Source: an uncultured Arachnia sp. (GTDB lineage: Bacteria; Actinomycetota; Actinomycetes; Propionibacteriales; Propionibacteriaceae). From it: a stretch of 64,000 bases of DNA. The notes under the pieces are model-generated. The model saw only the letters and a program-made list of their open reading frames with translations, was not told the DNA's origin and searched no databases. The stretch is taken from NCBI GenBank assembly GCA_947493995.1, contig CANLTJ010000008.1, positions 62,001-126,000 on the forward strand, written 5' to 3'. Below, in pieces: positions 35,329 to 43,615 of this stretch. Position 1 is the stretch's first letter. Each line of letters begins with the position of its first letter. Both the position numbers and the translations under genes were made by a program.

Positions 35329-35486
35329 AGCCTCGCGATGCGGGGTGTTGTGGCCTAAACCTCGCCGCTCGGCGGGCAACACGCACCGAGACCATCGGGT
35401 CTCGCCCTACAGCCTTCAACGGCTGCTCTCACGATCAACACCCCTCCCACCAACAGTGGGAGCGCGAGGCTCGAACCGCGTGAGAG
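35329..35486 (+). ncRNA. highly structured RNA / integrase leader, with possible pseudoknot
   Basis: Nested pairings are exact. P1 AGCCTCGCG (35329-35337) pairs with CGCGAGGCT (35463-35471). P2 GGGGTGTTG (35342-35350) pairs with CAACACCCC (35436-35444). Inside P2 are three hairpins (35361-35376, 35387-35404 and 35410-35425). Between the 3' strands of P2 and P1 is hairpin TCCCAC/GTGGGA (35445-35461). CTCTCACG (35426-35433) can also pair with CGTGAGAG (35479-35486), crossing P1 and P2 as a pseudoknot and adjoining the integrase ribosome site. GTGTTG can alternatively pair with CAACAC at 35377, which suggests a switch. Confidence 0.6.
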
Positions 35487-35496
35487 TGAGCCCCCG

Positions 35497-37380
35497 ATGA
35501 CCACCATTGCCGACGATCCGGCAGCCAGCCTCATCGACCCGCCCAAGACTGCGGCTGCCGCCGTGTCGTACCTGCGGGTCTCCACCCGCGAGCAGGCCGA
35601 GAAGGGCGGGACCGACGAAGGCTTCTCGATCCCTGCCCAGCGCGAAGCGACCCGGCGTAAAGCCGAACAGCTCGGCGCCGGCATCGTCGAGGAGTTCGTC
35701 GACGCGGGAGCCTCAGCCAAGTCGTCCGACCGGCCCGAGCTGATGCGGATGATCCAGTATGTCAAGGCCAACAAGGTCGCGTACTGCATCGTTCACAAGG
35801 TCGACCGGCTCGCCCGCAACCGCGCCGACGACGTGAGTATCCACCTCGCACTCCAACAGTGCGGGGTCATGCTCGTGTCTGCGTCCGAGAACATCGACGA
35901 GACCCCCTCCGGGATGCTGCTGCACGGCATCATGTCCACCATCGCCGAGTTCTACTCCCGCAACCTCGCCACCGAGGTCGCCAAGGGCATGAACCAGAAG
36001 GCCATCGGCGGCGGCACGAACGGGCGCGCGCCCATCGGCTACTTGAACGTCCGCAAGCGCGACGAGCTCGGGCGCGAAGTCCGCACCATCGAGCTCGATC
36101 CCGAGCGAGCACCGATGATCGAGTGGGCGTTCAAGGCGTACGCCTCGGGCAACTGGAGCGTCAGCCAACTCCACGACGAACTCACCTCGCGCGGGCTGCG
36201 CAGCCTGCCCACGCCGAAGAGGCCGGCGAAGCCTCTGGCGGTATCCACCATCCATCGGCTCCTGACCAACCCGTACTACAAGGGCGATGTCATCTACAGG
36301 GGCACCCGCTACAAGGGAAGCCACCCGGCACTCGTGCCAGCCGAGGTCTGGTACCAGGTACAGTCCGTGCTCACCGCGCACCAGTGCGCCGTCGAGGCAA
36401 CCCAAGTCCACGGCCACTACCTCAAAGGCACCATCCACTGCGGCCAGTGCGGCTCGCGGCTCATCGTCTCCAACGCGAAGAACCGCCACGGCAACGTCTA
36501 CTGCTACTTCGTGTGCTCCGGTCGGCACTCCAAGCGCACCGACTGCACACGCCAGGCGATGCTCATCGAAGACGTCGAGAAGCTCGTCGAGGACTACTAC
36601 ACCCGCGTCCAGATCACGCCCGCCCAGCAGGACGCCCTCGCGGGCATGCTCCACCACGAGTTCGACCGGCTCATGGCCGTCGAAACCGAGGAACTGGAAC
36701 GCCTCACCACGAACCGTGACCGGCTCGAAAGCGAGCAGGACCGCCTCATGCAAGCGCACTACGCCGACGCGATCCCGCTCTCCGTGCTCAAGCGCGAGCA
36801 GGACCGCATCGTCGCCGAACTCAACCAAGTGACCCGCCGCATCGACGCCCACTTCGGCGACTACGCCGACGCCCGAGCCCACCTCGACGACGCCCTCGGC
36901 CTACTCGCCAACTGCGCCGACATCTACACCCGCTGCGACGACACCAACCGGCGCCTGTGCAACCAGGCCTTCTTCACCAGGGTCTTCATCGACGAGGACA
37001 ACGAGCTGCGCGTCGAGCACAACCGGCCCTTCGAGATGCTCCTCGATCCGCAGGTCAACGCCAACGCCCTGACCTGGGCCGCAGACGCGAACAAGGCCCG
37101 AACCTCGACCAACGTTTCCGTTGGCAAGGGTTCGAGCCTTGTGCGTGCGGTGGAGCTAGGGGGATTCGAACCCCCGACCTTCTCATTGCGAACGAGACGC
37201 GCTACCAACTGCGCCATAGCCCCATGCTTGAACAGCGTAACGATGCTACCACCGGGCCGCGCCGGGCGTCGATTCGACCGCCCTGCTCCCTACTCCCCCA
37301 CGGCGCGGGTGTGGAGCTGGTGGACGTTGGTGCGGCCGGAGTCCTCCAGCTCGATCTCTTCCACGTCATTGTCCGGGTGA
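35497..37380 (+). CDS. large serine recombinase (integrase) of the element
   Basis: 627 aa as read. The N-terminal resolvase domain has YLRVSTREQ with the catalytic Ser (about 29) and KVDRLARNRADDV. The recombinase domain and a zinc ribbon (CGQCGSRL...CSGRHSKRTDC) follow, then a coiled coil (ETEELERLTTNRDRLESEQDRLM). From about residue 552 the frame reads antisense through tRNA-Ala (ELGGFEPPTFSLRT) and 150 bases into the chromosome, so the C-terminus is created by the integration junction. It drives insertion at the tRNA 3' end. The natural end in the excised circle cannot be seen. Confidence 0.9.
   Translation: MTTIADDPAASLIDPPKTAAAAVSYLRVSTREQAEKGGTDEGFSIPAQREATRRKAEQLGAGIVEEFVDAGASAKSSDRPELMRMIQYVKANKVAYCIVHKVDRLARNRADDVSIHLALQQCGVMLVSASENIDETPSGMLLHGIMSTIAEFYSRNLATEVAKGMNQKAIGGGTNGRAPIGYLNVRKRDELGREVRTIELDPERAPMIEWAFKAYASGNWSVSQLHDELTSRGLRSLPTPKRPAKPLAVSTIHRLLTNPYYKGDVIYRGTRYKGSHPALVPAEVWYQVQSVLTAHQCAVEATQVHGHYLKGTIHCGQCGSRLIVSNAKNRHGNVYCYFVCSGRHSKRTDCTRQAMLIEDVEKLVEDYYTRVQITPAQQDALAGMLHHEFDRLMAVETEELERLTTNRDRLESEQDRLMQAHYADAIPLSVLKREQDRIVAELNQVTRRIDAHFGDYADARAHLDDALGLLANCADIYTRCDDTNRRLCNQAFFTRVFIDEDNELRVEHNRPFEMLLDPQVNANALTWAADANKARTSTNVSVGKGSSLVRAVELGGFEPPTFSLRTRRATNCAIAPCLNSVTMLPPGRAGRRFDRPAPYSPTARVWSWWTLVRPESSSSISSTSLSG
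37151..37223 (-). tRNA. tRNA-Ala (anticodon CGC)
   Basis: On the minus strand: acceptor GGGGCTA paired with TAGCTCC (with G3-T70, the alanine identity pair), D-arm GCGC...GCGC, anticodon stem TCTCG/TGAGA, loop TTCGCAA giving anticodon CGC, T-arm GGGGG-TTCGAAT-CCCCC, discriminator A. CCA is not encoded (ACCG follows). It marks the element's right boundary. Confidence 0.95.
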
Positions 37381-38051
37381 TCCGCGGTCGGCACCACCGA
37401 CGAGGTGATGATGACGGGAGCGGACAGGTCGATGGTGCGCACGGTGCGCGGGACCAGCGGTTTGGAGACGTAGGTGGGGGCCGTGACGGGAATGGGATCC
37501 CACAGCGCGCCGCCATGGTGGGGGGCGCGGAGGTCCACGGAGATCTCGAGCGACTCCTCGTCGCGCCCGAGATCGATGGTGCAGGTGTCCTCCTCGCCGA
37601 AACCCTCCCGAACGCGCTCGGCCCTGGAGTCCAGCAACTCGTGCATGGTGCGGACACTGAACCGCGCGAAGACCAGGAATGCTGCCAGAAGTCCGACTGG
37701 AATGGCGATGGACCAGAACGGCACGACGCCTGCCACAGAGAGCCCGAAAAGAACGACGGAAGCAATGAGCAGCCCAACGGCGATGCGTCCCCGACGTCGC
37801 GCTGCCGCAGCGGCGCGCAGGCGCAGTTCCGTGAGTTCAGACTGTCTCGTCAATGGCGTTGACACCTCGACGGCGTCCGAGGTGTCCGACTGCTTCACCA
37901 CGTCGCGGTGCATAATGCGCATGGAGTCGGAGAACCGCGTCGTGGGATCGCCGTCGATCTCGTCCGGGGTCCTCCGGTGGTGGGCAAGCCAGGACAGCCC
38001 GAAGGCCAAACCGGCGGCGACGGCGACGAAGATGATGATTCCAGCTAGCAC
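37290..38051 (-). CDS. glpR: GlpR/SepX-type membrane protein, partner of gephyrin-like Glp
   Basis: 253 aa from GTG 38051. An N-terminal transmembrane helix (IIIFVAVAAGLAFGLSWLA), a cytoplasmic loop, two further helices (AVGLLIASVVLFGLSVAGVVPF and IAIPVGLLAAFLVFARF) and a long cytoplasmic tail match the SepX/GlpR family. In Corynebacterium the MoeA-like Glp and the receptor GlpR link the divisome and polar growth; here the MoeA-like gene is directly upstream. The functional name rests on this order and topology. Confidence 0.7.
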   Translation of the reverse strand: MLAGIIIFVAVAAGLAFGLSWLAHHRRTPDEIDGDPTTRFSDSMRIMHRDVVKQSDTSDAVEVSTPLTRQSELTELRLRAAAAARRRGRIAVGLLIASVVLFGLSVAGVVPFWSIAIPVGLLAAFLVFARFSVRTMHELLDSRAERVREGFGEEDTCTIDLGRDEESLEISVDLRAPHHGGALWDPIPVTAPTYVSKPLVPRTVRTIDLSAPVIITSSVVPTADHPDNDVEEIELEDSGRTNVHQLHTRAVGE

Positions 38052-38140
38052 GAGACCTACTTAAACATCACCGATGTGATTTGGGGCTGCGACTCCCCGA
38101 GGGAACCTAGAACACCCACAAATTGAGTACAGATTCTTTG

Positions 38141-39499
38141 TCAGATCTCCTCAAGCGGCCAGCACAGCACATGCTCGCCTGCTCCGACGCGCTCGACGTC
38201 GGGACCCATGATGATGAGTGCATTGCTGCGGGAGAGTTCCGTCATGGCATGGGGGTCGGAGATCCGCTCCACCGTCGCGACGTTCGTGTCGGTGACAAGC
38301 TGCCCGCGCAGCAGGTGTGTGCGGCCGAGGACAGAACGCAGAGGAGTCCGCGTGATGGCGCGCAGCACGGTGCGATGTTCGCTGGCACCGGCCAGACGGC
38401 GAATGAGAGGCCGCACGAAGGCCTGGAATGACACGTAGGCGCTCACGGGGTTGCCGGGCAGCATGACCATCGGCACCCCCTCCTCTCCGATGAGCCCGAA
38501 GGTCTGGGTGCGCCCGGGTGACATGGCGACGTCGACGGAGTCCGTCCTACCCAGATCGGCCATGGCCGAGGCCACGGCTTCGTAGTCCTCGCGGCGTCCG
38601 GAGGTGGTGGAGATGAGCAGGTCCGCGCGGATCAGCTGATCGGTGATGGCGGCCCGGATCTCCTCGGGATCGCTGGAGTGGACGGCGACCCGAAACACCG
38701 TCGCCCCAGCCGCCCGTGCAGCGGCGGCGATCATGAATGAGTTGGAGTCGGTGTCCTCTCCGTGCTGGACCTGGCTGCCCGGCTCGACGAGTTCCTCGCC
38801 GGAACTCACCACCACGACCCGCGGGCGTGGCCGCACGAGCACGCGATCAATACCTGCGCTGGCCATCATGCCGATCGCCCGATCGTTCAGCGTGTCGCCC
38901 TCGCTGAGCAGTCGGGTCCCGACGGCGAGGTGTTCACCGGCTGCCCGGACGTAGTCGCCCTCCCCCACGAGATCGACCACGTTGACCGTGCCATCAGCGA
39001 CGGTGGCGAAGGCAGCCGGCAGAACCGCGGTTGCGCCGCGCGGCAGCACGTCGCCCACGCTGACCGACTGCGCAGAGCCGGCCGCGAGCCGTTCGGCGGC
39101 CTCCACGAGATCCAGCTCCCGGATGTCAGCATTCACCAGATCCGCCGCCACGACGGCGTAACCATCCACCTTCGCTGTGCTGTTGGGCGGCACGTTGATC
39201 ATGGAATCGATGTCCTCGCACATGACCTGGTTCCACGCCTCCAACAGTCCCATGCCGAAAGGCTTCAAGGGGGAGACCAGACTGAGGAGGTAATTGACGT
39301 GGTCGGCAACGCTGCGCAGACCGTTGGCGTCCAGGGCAGGAGCTTCCGGTAGCCCGGGTGCGGGTTCCTCCACTCGCGCTTCTGCTTCCGCTTCCGCCTC
39401 CGCCTCCGCGTCTACGTCGACTTCTTCTGCCACCGCCACCTCCTTCTCAGCGTCGGCTTCGACGAAGGGGGCGGACTTCTTGCGACCGAAAAGTGCCAT
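38141..39499 (-). CDS. glp: gephyrin-like molybdotransferase Glp (MoeA family)
   Basis: 452 aa from ATG 39499. An acidic N-terminal extension (EKEVAVAEEVDVDAEAEAE) is followed by the MoeA fold: SPLKPFGMGLLEAWNQVMCEDI, VDGYAVVAADL, RVVVVSSGEELVEPGS, TTSGRREDYEAV, MLPGNPVSAYVSFQAFVRPL. The Ser/Thr-Gly motif STTSGRRED replaces the canonical TGGVSxGxxD of active MoeA, in line with a divisome role. It lies 89 bases from GlpR, and diverges from 5-FCL 19 bases away. Confidence 0.8.
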   Translation of the reverse strand: MALFGRKKSAPFVEADAEKEVAVAEEVDVDAEAEAEAEAEARVEEPAPGLPEAPALDANGLRSVADHVNYLLSLVSPLKPFGMGLLEAWNQVMCEDIDSMINVPPNSTAKVDGYAVVAADLVNADIRELDLVEAAERLAAGSAQSVSVGDVLPRGATAVLPAAFATVADGTVNVVDLVGEGDYVRAAGEHLAVGTRLLSEGDTLNDRAIGMMASAGIDRVLVRPRPRVVVVSSGEELVEPGSQVQHGEDTDSNSFMIAAAARAAGATVFRVAVHSSDPEEIRAAITDQLIRADLLISTTSGRREDYEAVASAMADLGRTDSVDVAMSPGRTQTFGLIGEEGVPMVMLPGNPVSAYVSFQAFVRPLIRRLAGASEHRTVLRAITRTPLRSVLGRTHLLRGQLVTDTNVATVERISDPHAMTELSRSNALIIMGPDVERVGAGEHVLCWPLEEI

Positions 39500-39518
39500 G
39501 GCACCTACGATAGGACCC

Positions 39519-40136
39519 ATGCGGCCAGCAGACCCGAAGGACGCGCTGCGCCAAACCATTCAGAGCCGGCGACGGAAACTCGCGTCCGAGGAATGGTCCC
39601 GTGCGGACGCAGCCCGGACGGAGCTTCTGCTCTCAGCCCTGGGAGACCGCCCCGCGACGGTGGCGCTGTACGCCTCCCGCGCCAACGAACCGGGAACCCA
39701 CGAAGCCATCACGCAGCTGCACGAGGCCGGATGGCAGGTATTACTCCCTGTGCTCGGATCATCCCCGCGGTGGGCACCGTTTCGCGGTTGGCAGTTCATG
39801 CGCCGAGGTTGGGGAGAGATCCTTGAGCCGTCGGGGCCGGGTCGTGAGATCGCGGGCATCGTCCAGGCCGACGTCGTGGTGACGCCCTGCCTCGCGGTCG
39901 CCCTGGATGGCACGCGCCTGGGAACCGGCGGTGGATGGTACGACAGGGCGCTCCCACACCGACGTCCGGGGGTGCCGGTGTGGGCACTCGCCGGTGCAGA
40001 TGAGGTGTTCGATGCGCTGCCGGCCGAGCCGCACGACGTGCCGGTGGATCGGGTGATCACCGAGCTGGGGAGCCACGCTTGTGCTGAAGCCGCCGTGCCC
40101 GGCATTTCGGCGCAGCGGCATGGCGAACTATCATGA
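39519..40136 (+). CDS. 5-formyltetrahydrofolate cyclo-ligase
   Basis: 205 aa. The N-terminus has LRQTIQSRRRKL, the ATP/folate motifs are FRGWQFMRRGWGEILEP and VVTPCLAVALDGTRLGTGGGWYDRAL, the hallmark of the family. It converts 5-formyl-THF to 5,10-methenyl-THF using ATP in the cytoplasm. The order 5-FCL, UGPase, MoeA-like, GlpR recalls the mycobacterial Rv0992c-Rv0996 block. Confidence 0.9.
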   Translation: MRPADPKDALRQTIQSRRRKLASEEWSRADAARTELLLSALGDRPATVALYASRANEPGTHEAITQLHEAGWQVLLPVLGSSPRWAPFRGWQFMRRGWGEILEPSGPGREIAGIVQADVVVTPCLAVALDGTRLGTGGGWYDRALPHRRPGVPVWALAGADEVFDALPAEPHDVPVDRVITELGSHACAEAAVPGISAQRHGELS

Positions 40137-40168
40137 TCGACGTCATCGACGGAGGTCCGAAAACACAC

Positions 40169-40477
40169 ATGCCCACATACCAGTACCGCTGCACAGAGTG
40201 CGGCAACGAACTTGAAGCCGTCCAGAAGTTCACGGATCCATCGTTGACAACCTGTCCCACCTGCGCTGGCGCTCTGCGCAAGGTGTTCGGCGCGGTCGGC
40301 GTGGTCTTCAAGGGCTCCGGCTTCTACTCCACTGACTCCCGCAAGAAATCCTCGGAAACCGCCTCCACCGGGGCCAAGAGCGACGCCAGCTCGACGAGCG
40401 CTGTTGCCTCGACGAACAATGCGTCGTCGGACTCCTCGAAGCCTGCTCCGGCCAAGAAGGCCGACGCCCCCGCCTGA
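40169..40477 (+). CDS. FmdB-type zinc ribbon protein
   Basis: 102 aa from ATG 40169, with GGAGG at 40151. The N-terminus MPTYQYRCTECGNELEAVQKF with CPTCAGALRKVF is the FmdB/CxxC zinc ribbon; the tail is low-complexity Ser/Ala/Lys. It is a putative regulatory protein, common next to 5-FCL and SAF-domain genes in actinobacteria. Confidence 0.85.
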   Translation: MPTYQYRCTECGNELEAVQKFTDPSLTTCPTCAGALRKVFGAVGVVFKGSGFYSTDSRKKSSETASTGAKSDASSTSAVASTNNASSDSSKPAPAKKADAPA

Positions 40478-40536
40478 TTCGCGGAAAGCTGTGGAGAAGT
40501 GGGGATCCAGGCCCCCGGCTGCCGATCATATGGAGC

Positions 40537-41133
40537 ATGACGTGGTTCTTCCGCTCCATCAGTTGGCACCGCCGTAAGATCGCCGCCGTGCTCGCCGCCC
40601 TGGGCGCGTTCGCTCTCCTCACCCATTTCTCCGGGACTGCTGAGCCGTCGGGGGAAGTGGTGGTCGTCTCCCGTGACGTCAGCGCCGGAGCCGCTCTGAC
40701 TGCGGGTGACGTGTCGGTGGCGGCAGTGCCCGAAGCTCTCATCCCGACGGATGCGCTCACCGATCCCGCTGAGGCTGTGGGCAGCAGCGCAGCGGTCGCC
40801 CTGACCACCCACACCATCGTCCAGCCCGCGCTGCTGGTCTCGGGCGAACCCCCTCCGGAGGGGCGGGCTCTGGTACCCATCACCGTGCAGGACGCACAGC
40901 TCCGGGAGATTCTGTCCCCCGGCCTGCGAGTCGCGCTCGTCTCCTCCATGGGAGACGTTCCCGGCATCGTGACCGACGATGCCGTCATCCACACGATGCC
41001 GCAGGTGGCGTCGTCGTCGTTGGTGACCACATCTCAAGCTGCGCTTGTCCTCGTGGAGGTTGCGTCGGCGCTCGCACCCGAGGTCTCGATGCTCGGCCAG
41101 TCCGGCCAGCTCAGCATTTTCCTGAGCGGGTGA
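40537..41133 (+). CDS. SAF domain protein (CpaB/RcpC-like)
   Basis: 198 aa. One N-terminal transmembrane helix (IAAVLAALGAFALLTHF) is followed by a SAF domain (VVVVSRDVSAGAALTAGDVSVAAVPEALIP) and RALVPITVQDAQLREILSPGLRVALV. This is the CpaB arrangement of pilus assembly, but no pilus genes are nearby, so the function is open. The transcript may start very close to the ATG. Confidence 0.75.
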   Translation: MTWFFRSISWHRRKIAAVLAALGAFALLTHFSGTAEPSGEVVVVSRDVSAGAALTAGDVSVAAVPEALIPTDALTDPAEAVGSSAAVALTTHTIVQPALLVSGEPPPEGRALVPITVQDAQLREILSPGLRVALVSSMGDVPGIVTDDAVIHTMPQVASSSLVTTSQAALVLVEVASALAPEVSMLGQSGQLSIFLSG

Positions 41134-41159
41134 AGGCCGGGCACTCGGCGATGCGCCGC

Positions 41160-41516
41160 TCAGCCCCAGTGGGGCGGACGATCCTGGGCGAGCCGTCGTT
41201 CCGCCTGGCCCCACGGGCGGCTACTCTGCACCGCAGGTTCCTGACCGGTCAGCCCCAACAGGTCGCGGACTTGGGCCAGCCTGGCGTCGAAACGGGCGAA
41301 CCCGAGTTCTCGTCGCGCCTCGAGCGCGACTGGGATTGGCCATGGTTGGCGGGTCGCCTGCCGTTGGCGGCGCAGATCGGCGAGGCGGGCGCGATCCCAG
41401 CCGAGCGTTGTCAGCTCCGCCAGCAGCGCCACCGAGTCGGAGGCCGTCAGTGGCAGCTCCTCCCCGGTCAGTGCCCGTCCCAGCTCCACGGGCTCACTGG
41501 CCAAGCGTCGTGCCAT
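41160..41516 (-). CDS. hypothetical protein overlapping the UGPase end
   Basis: 118 aa from ATG 41516, overlapping the UGPase stop by 23 bases. Sequence such as ELGRALTGEELPLTASDSVALLAELTTLGWDRARLADLRRQRQ looks protein-like but matches no family I know. It fills the gap between the SAF gene and UGPase. Confidence 0.5.
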   Translation of the reverse strand: MARRLASEPVELGRALTGEELPLTASDSVALLAELTTLGWDRARLADLRRQRQATRQPWPIPVALEARRELGFARFDARLAQVRDLLGLTGQEPAVQSSRPWGQAERRLAQDRPPHWG

Positions 41517-42873
41517 CCTCGATGCGACGCGGTTCGCCCTCATCGGCCAGCTCGGCCGCACCGACGACGGTGACGTCGGAGCCGAAAGTCCAGTCGCCCC
41601 TGACCCTCAGACGTGTTGCCCCGCGCAGCGACGGCGCCTCCGGGATGCGCGCACTGAAGGCATCCACCTTCTTGTAGTAGCGCGAATCGAGGTCGATCTC
41701 CGGCGACGAGTCGCTCGTCGCCACCAGGCGCCCGTCCTCGCCCAAGTCGTAGACGTCCGAGCGCAACAGCAGCAGTTCGTTGGTGGTCTTGACCGGCTGG
41801 AAGCGGTCGCGCTCCACACAGATGGCGGTGGCGCCCTCGAACACCTCAATGGCGGCGCCCATGGCGCTCTCGATCTGGATGACGGGCGTGGACGAACTAT
41901 CAGCGGGATCCACCGTCTTCTCGTTGCGGATCATCGGCAGTCCGAGGACGGAGTCACGCTCCCGGAGCGTGTCCCGCAGCTTGCCCAGGTCGAACCACAG
42001 GTTGTTGGTGTGGAAGAACGGGTGGCGGTGCTCGTCGGTGAAGTACTCCATCTCCTCGGGGGCAGTCTGGGCCGTGTCGCGCAGGATCAGCTGGCCATCC
42101 GCCTTGCGGACCGCCAGGTGGCCACCCTTCTTGTCGTTGATGGTTCGGCGGCAGACCTCAGCTGCGTAGGGCGCCCCGGACTGAGCGAACCATCCCGCCA
42201 TCGTCGCGTTCGGTGCGGCGCCCAGGTTGTCGCCATTGGAGACGCAGGCGAACCGGAAGCCTGCATCGAGAAGCTTGTCCAGCACACCCGAGCCCTCCAG
42301 TGCGGGATACAGGTCGCCGTGGCCGGGAGGGCACCACTCAAGCGTCGGGTCGGCCTCCCAGGTGACCGGCATCAGGTCATCGGCACGCAGCTTGGGCTCT
42401 TGGTTCTGCATGAAGGACAGCGGAAGATCACCCACCGGCAGATCCTCGTACTGGCTCAGGTGGGAGAGCGTCTCCTCTTCGGTCCGGAAGGAGTTCATGA
42501 ACAGCAGCGGGACCCGTGCGTCCCAGGTCTCCCGGGCCGCCTTGACCTGGGCGACGATGAGGTCCAGGAAGTTCTTGCCGTCGCGTACTTCGAGGAGGGT
42601 CTTGGCCTTGTCGAGCCCCATGGACGTGCCGAGACCACCGTTGAGCTTGATCACGACGGTCTGCCCGATGGCGTCGCGGGCCACCTCGTCGTCGATCTGC
42701 ACGTCCTTCAGGAAGGGGACGTCGGTCATGGGAGAGATGGAGTCCTCGCGGATGAGCCCGGTCTCACCCGATTCCAGCAGCCGGTAGTAGTGGGAGAAGA
42801 CCTCGATGGCAGGCGTGGGGACACCCGCATCCTTCATCTTCCGGCGCGCAGCTTCCAGACCTGCCTCGGACAT
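41494..42873 (-). CDS. UTP-glucose-1-phosphate uridylyltransferase (UDPGP family)
   Basis: 459 aa from ATG 42873, with GGGAGAT just upstream. The nucleotide-binding loop VVIKLNGGLGTSMGLDKAK and VSNGDNLGA are typical of the eukaryote-type UGPase also found in bifidobacteria and propionibacteria. It makes UDP-glucose from UTP and glucose-1-phosphate for polysaccharide and trehalose synthesis. Confidence 0.9.
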   Translation of the reverse strand: MSEAGLEAARRKMKDAGVPTPAIEVFSHYYRLLESGETGLIREDSISPMTDVPFLKDVQIDDEVARDAIGQTVVIKLNGGLGTSMGLDKAKTLLEVRDGKNFLDLIVAQVKAARETWDARVPLLFMNSFRTEEETLSHLSQYEDLPVGDLPLSFMQNQEPKLRADDLMPVTWEADPTLEWCPPGHGDLYPALEGSGVLDKLLDAGFRFACVSNGDNLGAAPNATMAGWFAQSGAPYAAEVCRRTINDKKGGHLAVRKADGQLILRDTAQTAPEEMEYFTDEHRHPFFHTNNLWFDLGKLRDTLRERDSVLGLPMIRNEKTVDPADSSSTPVIQIESAMGAAIEVFEGATAICVERDRFQPVKTTNELLLLRSDVYDLGEDGRLVATSDSSPEIDLDSRYYKKVDAFSARIPEAPSLRGATRLRVRGDWTFGSDVTVVGAAELADEGEPRRIEDGTTLGQ

Positions 42874-42928
42874 ATCCGATCTCCCTTTCGTCGTGGCTTG
42901 TGCACCAATCCTAGTGGTGGCCGGTCCC

Positions 42929-43615
42929 TCAGGCGTCGGCTTCCTGCAGCGGGATGGCATCGCCCGAGTGGCGCGGGAATTCCCGGATGAGGCCGAGGAG
43001 GAGGTGAGCAACGCTGGCGTAGAAGCTGGTGTCAGCGTTGTCGATGACGTGGGTGCAGAAGTCCGGACCCCATACACCGAGATGCTGGGCGACGAACAGG
43101 CGCGCGGAGGACACGAACTGGCGGGCCTTCTCCGGCTCATCGTCCTCCAGGGCATTGAGTGCGGCCAGGCAGAGCTGCCCGACGAACGCCACCTCCAACC
43201 CGATGTGGTCATCCGGTTCGCGATTGAAGGCCGGCGCCTGCAGACCGTGATCTGCGTAGAACCGCCGTACCTGCATCGTCTCCGCCTCGAACGTCAGACC
43301 CTCCAGGCTGCGGTAGACGGATTCGTAGGGACAGGCATGCATGTGACCGGGCCCGACGAAGAGCGCATCGAAATCCTCGACGAGCGCCTCGGGCGACGCG
43401 GATTCCCGCACGGCGGCCTCCAGAAGCGCCACGCCGGTGCGGTGGGCATCACCTTCCAGCGGCCAGGAACCAGCCAACCCGGCGGTCCTCAGTCCCTCCA
43501 GCATCGACGCTGCAGCATCGCGGCGCAGCAGTGCATGGGACAGGAACGTGGTAGCCGCGGCCATCTGGTCCAGCCATTCCGGCGTCGCTGATCGCGCCCA
43601 ACCGGCGGAACTCAT
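42929..43615 (-). CDS. TorD/DmsD-family chaperone for the DMSO-type reductase
   Basis: 228 aa. The helical TorD pattern is visible: LVEDFDALFVGPGHMHACPYESVYRS, then EPDDHIGLEVAFVGQLCLAAL, the EPxDHxxxE signature. Such proteins bind the Tat signal of the Mo-enzyme and help cofactor loading. It overlaps the membrane-anchor gene by four bases as the last gene of the dms operon. Confidence 0.85.
   Translation of the reverse strand: MSSAGWARSATPEWLDQMAAATTFLSHALLRRDAAASMLEGLRTAGLAGSWPLEGDAHRTGVALLEAAVRESASPEALVEDFDALFVGPGHMHACPYESVYRSLEGLTFEAETMQVRRFYADHGLQAPAFNREPDDHIGLEVAFVGQLCLAALNALEDDEPEKARQFVSSARLFVAQHLGVWGPDFCTHVIDNADTSFYASVAHLLLGLIREFPRHSGDAIPLQEADA

Larger units (their letters stand above)
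1..37150. mobile_element. integrative conjugative element (right part; left end outside window)
   Basis: A type IV secretion gene set, element primase, ArdC, SSB, DUF4913 and a serine integrase lie next to the 3' end of tRNA-Ala. No second copy of the tRNA 3' end occurs in 1-37,150, so the other attachment site is to the left of the window and the defence operon is taken as cargo. A relaxase gene is not visible. Confidence 0.75.
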
